DNA of 64,000 nucleotides from the NCBI GenBank assembly GCA_034008185.1, contig CM067109.1, positions 32,892,885 through 32,956,884 of the forward strand, in the 5' to 3' direction. Positions 1-9,811 of this stretch are shown in pieces; the stretch's first letter is position 1; each line of letters starts with the position of its first letter. The position numbers and the translations under genes are program-made. The notes under the pieces are model-generated. The model made no database searches. It saw only the letters and a list, made by a program, of their open reading frames with translations, and was not told the origin of the DNA. The stretch comes from Gorsachius magnificus (Eukaryota > Chordata > Aves > Pelecaniformes > Ardeidae).

Positions 1-2737
1 GCACTCAAAGAAAAATGTTGGCCCTTTATTTTGTCAAGAAGCTGAGAGCACATAGAGAAGGCAGCTGGAGACCTCGGTCCAATTGAGAAGAATGGAAAAA
101 ATACACTTTCTCAGGTTGCCATTTTTCATAATGATAGTCCATAACCTTAATCCCATTGACCTTTATGGGTTAAACAGATGTTTTGAAAGATGGTGGTTCT
201 TTGCTCAATTGTTTTTGACTGTCATTGATGGACATATTTTCAAATGAGAAAACTAGCACAAAATATGATTAATATTTTAAATGTAATTAGAGCTGATTAA
301 AATATTTAAGTGCTTTTTTCTTGCATGTTAAAAATGTTCAATATTTTCCAATTTTAATATATTTTGTATACAGTTTTAAATGCTCAACACATTCCATTTA
401 AATATTTTCAAAACAGGAACACAAACAATCAAAACAAACAAAAGAGAATGGCCTCCTATTTTGAGAAGTACATTTTATATCATAATTTAAAAAAACCCCA
501 AAACACCAAGAAAGAAAACAAAAGAGATGAACTGTAGGGAACACACAGGGGTACAACAGAAAGTTTTAAAATAAGAAATGGCATTTTTATGGCAATTCCA
601 GACAATCTTTAAACTTCTTACAGAACAAAACAATTTTATGTCCATTGTTATCTGAGAATACATGTGAGTCTTCCCTGAAATTTAGAATAACATGAAAGTG
701 TTTATACCATTCCACTCAACAAACATAAGTGGCCAGATAGAAGTTAACATATATATATCAATCATGATAACCTTAACTTGAAGGTTACCTAATTTTTAAA
801 CTTAATTCTAACTCCATAAAAAATTAATCAATTAATATGACTTTCTGAAGTTTAGTTCTGTATTTAGAGGGATTTCTTAAAGCTTTCAGGGCACACACAG
901 TGCTATTTTATACATGATGAAAAAAAGTAAAGGCACCAATAATATTTCTTGTTATAATTTGTCTTCTTTTTTAAATAATGATCTGGAATTTCCTACATTT
1001 GTATGATTAAATAATCTGCCAGATCATGACACATTTTCTTATGTCACAGAATACTAATATGCTATTCTTCCAAATAAGGCTATAATAGCTATAGGTTAAA
1101 AAACTTATTCATACTCTCCTCTATTTAAAGTATCAGAATACTGACCTTCCCAGCTACTAAATTACTTGAGAAACGGTACCTTTTGTACATCTTAGATCTT
1201 GAGTCATATGTTCAGTCCAACCCTGAAATTCCTAGACAGACCAAATCCTGTAAAATGGTATTTAAATACTAGCCTCTGACACAGGATTAGCTCTTAAAAT
1301 GAGTTTCCCACCTAGAGGAGCAGCATGACTTAGACTACATCAACTCCATACCTCTATTATTTTTTTCCATTGCATTTGCAGATCCCGCACCAGATTTTTG
1401 CAAAAGTCAGGTTTTTTTACAAATTCTATCTAGATTATCATTCCCACACAGAACTACCAAGAAATTTTTCACTAAGGTGGCAAGACAGGCTGTGGACAGA
1501 CATTCATCCCTGGTCACTTGTAGGTTATTTGTATTGCCCTTTGATTACCATCCCTGGTCTTTAGTCTGACAGCTGGCACTAAATTTTATGTTTTCCTTTG
1601 TATTATGCCATAAAAACTTGTCATAAAAATGACAGAACATAAAGAGTATTCTTTATAGTAAAAGAAACCATACACAAAACAACAATTCTGATTAATTCTC
1701 AATTCCACCAACAGTATTCAAGGACTAAAGGGAAGATAGAAATTCTCATGTTTTGACATTGTTTAAGTAAGATGCCAGCAAAACAGGAAGTGCCTAAACC
1801 AGTAGATTTATACCATACTGCTATAGTAATCCCTGTACTGCTTGTAGCAGCAGGAACTAAATCTATTCTGAGCTTCTATATAACATTATAATAGAGTTAC
1901 AGTTTGGGTATTTTTGTGTGACCTCAAGTATACTTATTAGGCAATATATCTCCATTATATTCTAGTGAAGAAAAAATAATAGACTTGTATATCAAGGAAA
2001 TATAAGCAAAAGAAAAGGGGGGAACAAAAATCAGTTTATGCTTCATGATTTCATCCCCACAGAGATACATCGCTGATTTTTCTTTGCTCTTCATTTGTGC
2101 CTCTGACTAGTCTTATGAAATGTTGCAATGTCTGGTGTTATGTTGACGCAGTTGATTTTCTGGACACGGGGTTGTGAAAGGGGGATACAGCTGTTAACAG
2201 GAATTTGACAAAGCCATCATTCATCAGTGTGTGCTGTCAGCAGATTTCCAGGTGGCAAGCCAAATCTTTCAAAATGTTTGTTTACAACTGTGTGTGACAA
2301 ATGCTCAGCTATTTAATTTCAGGCTTTTTCACTCTACTGAGTATGCCATATATGATGTATATATAGGTGGTTTTTTTATACTTTGGAGTACCTACTTGGA
2401 TTCTTTTTCAAAAAGGATTCATCTGACCCTGTTTCAAGGAACTACTTTAGCTCTAGTAATGACTATTGAGCTCAACCTGTTTACTTTGTCCTGGTGAGGA
2501 TGAAGAGATGACTTAAATATAAGTACCTACCTAGGAAGACGACTAGATGGAGTTTCTTTAATCCAGCAAAGTAAAACATTCTGTTTTCCAAAGGCAGGAA
2601 GTTTTATCAGAAAAGAAACAATAATTTTTAACAATAACTAATCAGTGTCATAACTTATCTGTGGATCTGCGGACATTTTAGACATCTCTAAATCAAGTTT
2701 GTCTACAATTCTAAATTTCATTCAATCACAAGGTAAA
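1..2737. other. Gene-free AT-rich stretch upstream of the provirus
   Basis: Unique-looking AT-rich DNA with many short A and T runs. The only open frames are under 90 codons, show no recognisable domain and lack splice-flanked structure that I could support. I see no repeat family here. The stretch ends at the provirus target-site duplication. Confidence 0.6.
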
Positions 2738-2742
2738 GACTG
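2738..2742. repeat. Target-site duplication GACTG, left copy of the ERV-L provirus
   Basis: GACTG sits directly before the TG that starts the 5' LTR. The same five bases follow the CA that ends the 3' LTR at 10426-10430. A 5-bp duplication is usual for class III (ERV-L) elements. The exact match shows that both ends of the provirus are original. Confidence 0.93.
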
Positions 2743-3355
2743 TGTCCTGGTTTCGGCTGGGATAGAGTTAATTTTCTTCACAGAAGCTAGCATAGTGCTG
2801 TGCTTTGGATTCAGTGCTAGAAGAATGTTGATAACACGCTGATGTTTTTAGTTGTTGCCAAGCAGTGCTCAGACTGCTCAAGGACTTTTTGAGCTTCTCC
2901 TGCTCGGCCAGGGGCATAACAAGCTGGGAGTACAGCACAGCTAGGACCCAAACTGTCCAAAGAGCTATTCCATACCATATAACGTCATGCTCGGGGGGGT
3001 TAGTCAGTCGGGTCGGTCAGGTCGGTCGGTCGGTCGCGGGCAGAGTGGTCGCAGCTCGGGCTGTGTGATCGCAGCCCGGGGGGAGTGATCGCTGCTCGGG
3101 ACGGGCTGGGCATCAGTCAGCGGGTGGTGAGCAATTGCATTGCGCATGACTTGTTTTATATATTCTGTATATTTTCTTACCATTATTATTATTATTATTG
3201 TTATTATTCTCTCCTATTAAACTGTCTCTATCTCAACCCACGGGTCTTACTTTTTTTTCTTTTCTCCGATTCTCTCCCCCATCCCACTGAGGGAGGGGGG
3301 GGAGTGAGCGAGTGGCTGCGTGGTGCTTAGTTGCCAGCCGGGTTAAACCGCGACA
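2743..3355 (+). repeat. 5' LTR of the ERV-L provirus
   Basis: Runs from TGTCCTGGTTTCGG to CGCGACA. It is CpG-rich in the middle, with a GGTC tandem run around 3009-3040, followed by a TATA-like run, a TTA microsatellite and an ATTAAA. The same LTR family recurs as the 3' LTR, as minus-strand solo copies starting at 14422, 43950 and 47021, and as a split fragment at 54332. Confidence 0.95.
3154..3221 (+). promoter_or_regulatory. Candidate LTR core promoter and poly(A) signal
   Basis: A TTTATATA run lies at about 3155-3162. An ATTAAA at 3216-3221 could serve as the polyadenylation signal, which would put the start of R between them. A CRE-like ACGTCA at 2982-2987 lies upstream. These are motif matches only; the same motifs are kept in the 3' LTR. 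Confidence 0.45.
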
Positions 3356-3364
3356 GTCCTATTT

Positions 3365-3382
3365 TGGCGCCCAACGTGGGGC
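3365..3382 (+). other. Primer binding site, tRNA-Lys (Lys1,2) type
   Basis: The 18 bases TGGCGCCCAACGTGGGGC match the known primer binding site for the 3' end of tRNA-Lys1,2, the primer used by spumaviruses, lentiviruses such as visna, and some betaretroviruses. It begins 9 nt after the LTR end rather than the usual 2-3 nt. This is where minus-strand DNA synthesis would have started. Confidence 0.85.
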
Positions 3383-3473
3383 ACGAAGGGTTGAGATAAC
3401 GACAGATCTGAACATTTTTAAAACACATTTGTGATAAGCATTCATTATATTAGTCTAATAGTCACTGATCGCA

Positions 3474-5364
3474 ATGTTGTTTTATTTGCTCTCAGAGTTG
3501 CTGTCCTTGTTCACAGCGTTCTTTTATGTAGCACCTTACCTTCTGTGTGCACTCCCTGTGCTGCTGGCTATCACTTTTCGCAAGTGGATTAAAGTTGCTG
3601 TCCTGCTGTATTGTATAATACTGGCTTATGCTATGATAAAAATATTGGTCATCACATTAAGCTCATATTTGTACTCAGTATTGCTGTCACCTCTGTATTT
3701 TGGGAACCATCTATTGGGAACTACGAATAATTACACATTTTACTTTTTATCCTCGGAGAGCCAGCCTGTGGGGGAGTCACCTTACACCATCTTCCCCTTC
3801 TTCTCTGAGCTAATTAAAACAGTTCTTGAGAATGTTGAATATCCTTGGGATGTTCCAACTAGCATGGCTCTATTGCTAGGTCTCCTGAATATAGTTCAGC
3901 TTTTACTCAGGTTTAGACTCCTACGTAAATTATATACCATCCAAAGATCGACTCCTGCAGCAGGCCCTGCAGCTACTCCAACCCCTGTGACACCCACTGT
4001 AGCTACTCCAACTGCAGACACAGGCACTGCAGCTACTTCCACCCCTGTGACACCCACTGTAGCTACTCCAGCTGTGGGCACAGGCACTGCTGCTACTCCA
4101 ACCCCTGCAACACCCACTGTAGCTACCCGAACTGTGGACACAGGCACTGCAGCTACTCCAACCCCAGTGACACCCACTGTAGCTCCTCTAGCCATAGTCA
4201 CAGGCACCGCTGCTACTCCAACCCCTGCAACCTGCACTGCAGCTACTCAAACCCCAGCAACAGGCATTGCAGCTAAGACAGGGAGCGAACCTGAGCCAGT
4301 ATCAGTTGCCCCTATACACAAGAAGAAATCTTGGAAGCGAAAGTCAACTCGTTTAGAAAGGGAGGATGAAAAAGCGGGGCCATCACAAAAGGAGGAGGAA
4401 GAGGAAGAGCTCATAAATGAGACAGAAACAACACGGTCTCTATCCTTGGGTGAGCTGTGAGATATGAGAAAAGATTTCAGCCGTCGTGCAGGAGAGCATC
4501 TTGTCACCTGGTTGCTCCGATGCTGGGATAATGGGGCCAGTAGCCTGGAACTGGAGGGTAAAGAAGCCAAACAGCTGGGATCCCTTTCTAGGGAAGGGGG
4601 CATTGACAAAGCAATTGGAAAAGGGACACAAGTCCTCAGCCTCTGGAGGCGTCTACTGTCAGCCATGAAGGAAAGATATCCCTTCAAGGAAGATATCATA
4701 CATCGCCCAGGTAAATGGACCACCGTGGAGAAAGGCATCCAGTACCTGAGGGAATTGGCTGTCCTGGAAGTGATTTATAGTGATCTAGACAATGACCAGT
4801 TGCCTAAAGATCCAGATAGTGTCTGGTGCACATGACCCATGTGGCGGAAGTTGTTACGGAGCGCACCAACATCATATGCCAACACGTGGGCAATAATGAG
4901 CTGGGAAGATGGACAGGGACCAACAGTGGATGAAATGGCTAGCCAGCTCCGGGAATACGAAGAAAGTATCTCTTCTTCCCTCATCTCTGCTGTGGAGAAA
5001 CTGTCCCAAAAGGTTGAACGACTCGAAAAGCGTATGCCCTACTCCCCTCCTGTACAGACCAGTATCTCAGCCATTAGAAGTAAGCGCCCTTCTGCTCAAG
5101 GAAAAGAATATCGAGGGTACACACCACGGGGCACTCTATGGTTTTACCTGTGTGACCATGGAGAGGACATGAAGAAATGGGATGGAAAACCTACCTCGAC
5201 CCTAGAGGCACGAGTACGCGAGTTGCAAAGAAAAACAAGCACAAAAGGGGGCTCTTCCAGGAAACTTGTTGCTCCAATTTCCAAAGACGGGGTAGATCGT
5301 CATTTTTTCAGACAGAATAGAAGAGCTGATCTTAATTCTGATTGTGATGAAGGAACTTCTGACT
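3474..5364 (+). pseudogene. gag: ERV-L gag, interrupted
   Basis: One frame runs from an ATG at 3474 to the nested CR1, broken by TGA at 4458-4460 and TGA at 4833-4835. The N-terminus is strongly hydrophobic: likely membrane segments at residues 3-34, 41-71 and about 131-146, with a sequon NYT at 86-88. Residues 161-265 are a Thr/Pro/Ala-rich repeat. A Lys/Arg-rich stretch and a Glu run come next, to residue 320. The part after the first stop, with motifs such as LRCWDNGASSLEL and RELAVLEVIYSDLD, has the character of ERV-L capsid, and a predicted coiled coil lies at about 4975-5035. No CCHC zinc knuckle is visible, although the 3' end is cut by the CR1. The ATG is the first in this frame after a short leader. 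A membrane-spanning gag start is unexpected; it could instead be a separate fused frame. The capsid assignment is firm and the role of the N-terminus is unknown. Confidence 0.85.
3964..4263 (+). repeat. 60-bp tandem repeat inside gag, about 5 copies
   Basis: Five units of 60 bp each encode 20 residues of the type TPTVATPTADTGTAATPTPV. The period is a multiple of three, so the frame is kept throughout. Units differ by several substitutions, mainly around the DTGTA segment. The repeat codes for a Thr/Pro/Ala-rich linker between the hydrophobic N-terminus and the basic/acidic segment of gag. Confidence 0.9.
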
Positions 5365-6188
5365 CAGGCTGGAGAGGTGGGCCTGTGTGAACCTCATGAG
5401 GTTCAACAAGGCCAAGTGCAAGGTCATGCACCTGGGTCGGGGTAACCCCCAGTATCAATACAGGCTGGGGGAAGAAAGGATCGAGAGCAGCCCTGCCGAG
5501 AGGGACCTGGGCGTGCTGGTGGATGAAAAGCTGGACATGAGCCGGCAATGTGCACTGGCAGCCCAGAAGGCCAACCGTACCCTGGGCTGCATCAGGAGAA
5601 GCATGGCCAGCAGGTCGAAGGAGGTGATTCTGCCCCTCTACTCTGCTCTGGTGAGACCTCACCTGGAGTATTGTGTCCAACTCTGGAGCCCTCAGCACAA
5701 GAAGGACATGGAACTGTTGGAGCGGGTCCAGAGGAGGGATACTAAAATGATCCGAGGGCTGGAGCACCTCTCTTATGAGGACAGGCTGAGGGAGTTGGGC
5801 TTGTTCAGCCTGGAGAAGAGAAGGCTGCGGGGAGACCTGGTTACAGCCTTTCAGTATCTAAAGGGGGCCTATAGGAAAGATGGGGAAAATCTTTTTAGTA
5901 GGGCCAGCTGTGTCAGGACAAGGGGTAATGGTTTTAAACTAAACCAGGGTAGGTTTAGACTGGATATAAGGAAGAAATTCTTTACAATGAGGGTGGTAAA
6001 ACACTGGAACAGGTTGCCCAGAGAGGTGGTGGAGGCCCCATCCCTGGGAACATTCAAGGACAGGTTGGATGGGGCTCTGAGCAACCTGATCTAGTTGAAG
6101 ATGTCCCTGCTCCCTGCAGGGGGGTTGGACTAGATGACCTCTAGGGGTCCCTTCCAACCCAAAACATTCTATGATTCTATGATTCTAT
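5365..6188 (+). mobile_element. CR1 LINE, 5'-truncated, nested in the ERV-L gag
   Basis: Begins near 5365 within CR1 ORF2 and ends with the CR1 3' UTR and ATTCTATG repeats at about 6165-6188. The open frame 5387-6094 (235 codons, stop TAG at 6092-6094) is the C-terminal part of the CR1 reverse transcriptase protein, with motifs [25 protein letters not shown] and LREVVE-type residues (LPREVVE). The catalytic RT core is missing because of the usual 5' truncation. The tail frame has no stop, which suggests youth. It interrupts gag in the same orientation. It shares the variant GGATACTAAAATG with the copy at 17783. The 5' boundary is uncertain by a few bases, since CR1 usually makes no target duplication. 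Confidence 0.93.
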
Positions 6189-6223
6189 ACATACAAACCA
6201 TGAGCAACAGTGACCAGGATTAG

Positions 6224-8701
6224 AGGGGCCCTGCCTCCAGCCAGGTGGAGGAAAGGGACAACCGGGTCTACTGGACTGTGTGGATTCGATGGCCTGGCAC
6301 GTCAGACCCACAGAAGTATAGAGCTTTAGTAGACACCGGTGCACAGTGTACTCTAATGCCATCAAGCCATATAGGGGCAGAATCCATTTGTATTTCTGGA
6401 GTGACAGGGGGATCTCAAGAGCTGACTGTATTGGAGACTGAAGTGAGCCTAACTGGGAATGAGTGGCAAAAGCACCGCATTGTGACTGGGCCAGATGCTC
6501 CGTGCATCCTTGGCATAGACTACCTCAGGAGAGGGTATTTCAAGGACCCAAAAGGGTACCGGTGGGCTTTTGGTATAGCTGCATTGGAGGCAGAAGAAAT
6601 TAAGCAGCTGTCTACCTTGCCTGGTCTCTCAAAGGGCCCTTCGGTTGTGGGGTTGCTGAGTGTTGAAGAACAACAAGTGTCGATTGCCACCACAACAGTG
6701 CACAGGCGGCAATATCGCACCAACCGAGACTCCCTGATTCCCATCCATAAGCTGATTCGTCGACTGGAGAGCCAAGGAGTGATCAGCAAGACTCGATCAC
6801 CCTTCAACAGTCCCATATGGCCAGTGAGAAAGTCTGATGGAGAGTGGAGATTGACAGTAGACTATCGTGGCCTGAATGAAGTTACGCCACCACTGAGTGC
6901 TGCCGTGCCGGACATGTTAGAACTTCAATACGAACTGGAGTCAAAGGCAGCCAAGTGGTATGCTACAATTGATATTGCAAATGCTTTCTTTTCAATCCCT
7001 TTGGCAGCAGAGTGCAGGCCACAGTTTGCTTTCACTTGGAGGGGCATCCAGTATACCTGGAATCGACTGCCCCAGGGGTGGAAACACAGCCCTACCATTT
7101 GCCATGGACTGATCCAGACAGCACTGGAACAGAGTGATGCTCCAGAGCACCTGCAATACATTGATGACATCATTGTGTGGGGCAATACAGCAGAAGAAGT
7201 TTTTGAGAAAGGGAAGAAAATAGTCCAAATCCTTCTGAAGGCCGGTTTTGCCATAAAACAAAGTAAGGTCAAAGGACCTGCACAGGAGATCCAGTTTTTA
7301 GGAATCAAATGGCAAGATGGACGTCGTCAGATTCCAATGGATGTGATCAACAAAATAACAGCCATGTCTCCACCAACTAGCAAAAAGGAAACACAAGCTT
7401 TCTTGGGCATTGTGGGTTTTTGGAGAATGCATATTCCAAATTACAGCCAGATTGTAAGCCCTCTCTACCAAGTCACCCGGAAGAAGAACGATTTCAAATG
7501 GGGCCCTGAACAACGACAAGCCTTTGAACAAATTAAACGGGAGATAGTGCATGCAGTAGCCCTTGGGCCGGTCCGGGCAGGGCAAGATGTAAAGAATGTG
7601 CTCTACACTGCAGCCGGAGAGAACGGCCCTACCTACGGCCTCTGGCAGAAAGCACCAGGGGAGACTCGAGGCCGACCCCTAGGCTTTTGGAGTCGGGGAT
7701 ACAGAGGATCTGAAGCCAACTATACTCCAACTGAAAAAGAGATATTGGCAGCATATGAAGGGGTTCAAGCTGCTTCAGAAGTGATTGGTACTGAAGCACA
7801 GCTCCTCCTGGCACCCCGACTGCCGGTGCTGGGCTGGATGTTCAAAGGGAAGGTCCCCTCTACACATCATGCAACTGATGCTACGTGGAGTAAATGGGTT
7901 GCACTGATTACACAACGGGCTCGAATAGGAAACCTCAGTCGCCCAGGAATCTTGGAAGTGATCATGGACTGGCCAGAAGGCAAAGATTTTGGAGTATCAC
8001 CAGAGGAAGACGTGGTGCGTGCTGAAGAAGCCCCATTATATAATAAACTGCCAGAAAATGAGAAGCAATATGCCCTGTTCACTGATGGGTCCTGTCATCT
8101 TGTGGGAAAGCATCGAAGGTGGAAGGCTGCTGTATGGAGTCCTACAAGACAAGTTGCAGAGACTGCTGAAGGAGAAGGTGAATCAAGTCAGTTTGCAGAG
8201 GTGAAAGCCATCCAGCTGGCTTTAGATATTGCTGAAAGAGAAAAATGGCCAATGCTCTATCTCTATACTGACTCATGGATGGTGGCAAATGCTTTGTGGG
8301 CATGGTTGCAGCAATGGAAAGAGAGCAACTGGCAGCGCAGAGGCAAACCCATTTGGGCAGCCGCACTATGGCAAGATATTGCTTCCCGGGTGGAGAACCT
8401 GGTTGTAAAGGTACGTCACGTAGATGCTCATGTACCCAAGAGTCGGGCCTCTGAAGAACATCAAAACAACCAGCAGGCAGATCAGGCTGCTAAGATTGAA
8501 GTGGCTCAGGTAGATCTGGACTGGCAACATAAGGGTGAATTGTTTCTAGCTCGGTGGGCCCATGACACCTCAGGCCATCAAGGAAGAGATGCAACATACA
8601 GATGGGCTCGTGATCGAGGGGTGGACTTAACTATGGACGCTATTGCACAGGTTATCCATGAATGTGAACATGTGCTGCGATCAAACAAGCCAAGTGGTTA
8701 A
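6224..8701 (+). pseudogene. pol: ERV-L pol: protease, reverse transcriptase, RNase H, start of integrase
   Basis: An uninterrupted frame opens after a TAG at 6221-6223 and closes at 8701. No ATG is needed, since pol would normally be made as a gag-pol product. Counting the GTG at 6245 as residue 1: protease active site DTGA at 30-33 (6332-6343); RT motifs YATIDIANAFF and LPQGW, and the catalytic YIDD at 305-308 (7157-7168); RNase H acidic residues D614 (in FTDGS), E652, D676 (in YTDS) and D727 (in HVDAH). The H-x4-H and first Cys of the integrase zinc region are near the end. The frame is then lost inside that region by a small length change. Catalytic residues of all three enzymes appear present, which is unusual for a fixed ERV. 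The copy still lacks an intact gag and integrase. Confidence 0.92.
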
Positions 8702-9408
8702 AGCCTCTCTGGTATGGAGGACGGTGGCTGAAATACAAATATGGGGAGGCCTGGCAGATCGATTATATCACACTCCCACAAACCCACCATGGCAAGTGCT
8801 ATGTGCTCACCATGGTGGAAGCGACCACCGGATGGCTGGAAACATATCCCGTGCCCCATGCCACTGCCCGGAACACTATCCTAGGCCTTGAAAAACAAGT
8901 CCTGTGGCGACATGGCACCCCAGAAAGAATTGAGTCAGACAACGGAACTCACTTCCGAAACAGCCTCATAGACAAATGGGCCAAAGAGCATGGCATTGAG
9001 TGGGTCTATCACATCCCCTATCATGCACCAGCCTCTGGGAAAATTGAACGATACAATGGACTGTTAAAAACTACACTGAAAGCAATGGGTGGTGGAACAT
9101 TCAAACATTGGGATACACATTTAGCAAAGGCTACCTGGTTAGTCAACACTAGAGGATCTGCCAACCAAGCTGGCCCTGTGCAATCAAACCTCTTACGTAC
9201 TGTAGATGGGGATAAAGTCCCTGTAGTGCATGTAAAAAATATGCTGGGGAAGACAGTCTGGGTTACTCCTGCCTCAGGTAAAGGCAAACCCATCCGTGGG
9301 ATTTCTTTTGCTCAAGGACCTGGCTCTACTTGGTGGGTGATGCGGAAGGATGGGGAAGTCCGTTGTGTACCTCAAAGGGATTTGATTTTGGGTGAAAATA
9401 GCCAATGA
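8695..9408 (+). pseudogene. pol: ERV-L integrase core and C-terminal domain, out of frame with upstream pol
   Basis: The integrase continues one frame away from the upstream pol. The catalytic triad is visible as D in WQIDYI (8761-8763), D in ESDNGTHF (8938-8940) and E in KIERYNG (9046-9048). The spacing between the second D and the E is 35 residues, as expected. The C-terminal part, with TWWVMRKDGEVRCVP, ends at TGA 9406-9408. The frame change lies between about 8665 and 8695, in the zinc-binding N-terminal region, and separates this part from RT. Integrase would insert viral cDNA into host DNA; this copy cannot be read as one protein. Confidence 0.9.
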
Positions 9409-9800
9409 ACTGAATTGTATAATGTTAATTGCTGTGTAATATAGTATGTCATCATTTTTACTATTGCTGTATATCCTATCAATGGTATAGCAGTAAGGAT
9501 CACCCAGATTAAGAAGAATGAATTTTGAAGAAACTGATGAAGTGCAGCGAATGGAACCAGAACTGACTTCAGCAAGCAACAACCCAACACCAGACCCCAT
9601 CTCTCCTGCCCTGAAAGACTGTTACGACAGATGGAGCCCAAAACCGTGGACTAGATGAACCCAATGGACACTTCAGAGGGATGGTCCATAGACTAAGGGA
9701 ATGATATCTGTGTATGTACCAAAAAGATGAGAAAATGGTGGTGATTAATTGGAATGTATTGTAAGGGTAGGACCTAAGCATGATGTAAATGGTATAGAAT
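9409..9800 (+). other. ERV-L 3' non-coding region, no env
   Basis: About 390 bp between the integrase stop and the polypurine tract. No long frame on either strand has envelope features (signal peptide, fusion peptide, transmembrane anchor), and no dUTPase motif is visible, although dUTPase follows integrase in mammalian ERV-L. It is likely untranslated internal sequence. Confidence 0.7.
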
Positions 9801-9811
9801 AAGGGGTGGAA
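9801..9811 (+). other. Polypurine tract of the ERV-L
   Basis: AAGGGGTGGAA lies directly before the TG of the 3' LTR, the expected place and composition for the plus-strand primer. Confidence 0.8.

Noticed and set aside
3896..4237. 113-codon minus-strand frame rich in Val/Ala
   Set aside because: It is the antisense shadow of the 60-bp gag repeat; a repeat with no stop in one frame often has none in its complement.
3964..4263. Regular 60-bp repeats as a CRISPR-like array
   Set aside because: The units are contiguous without unique spacers, coding and in a bird genome.
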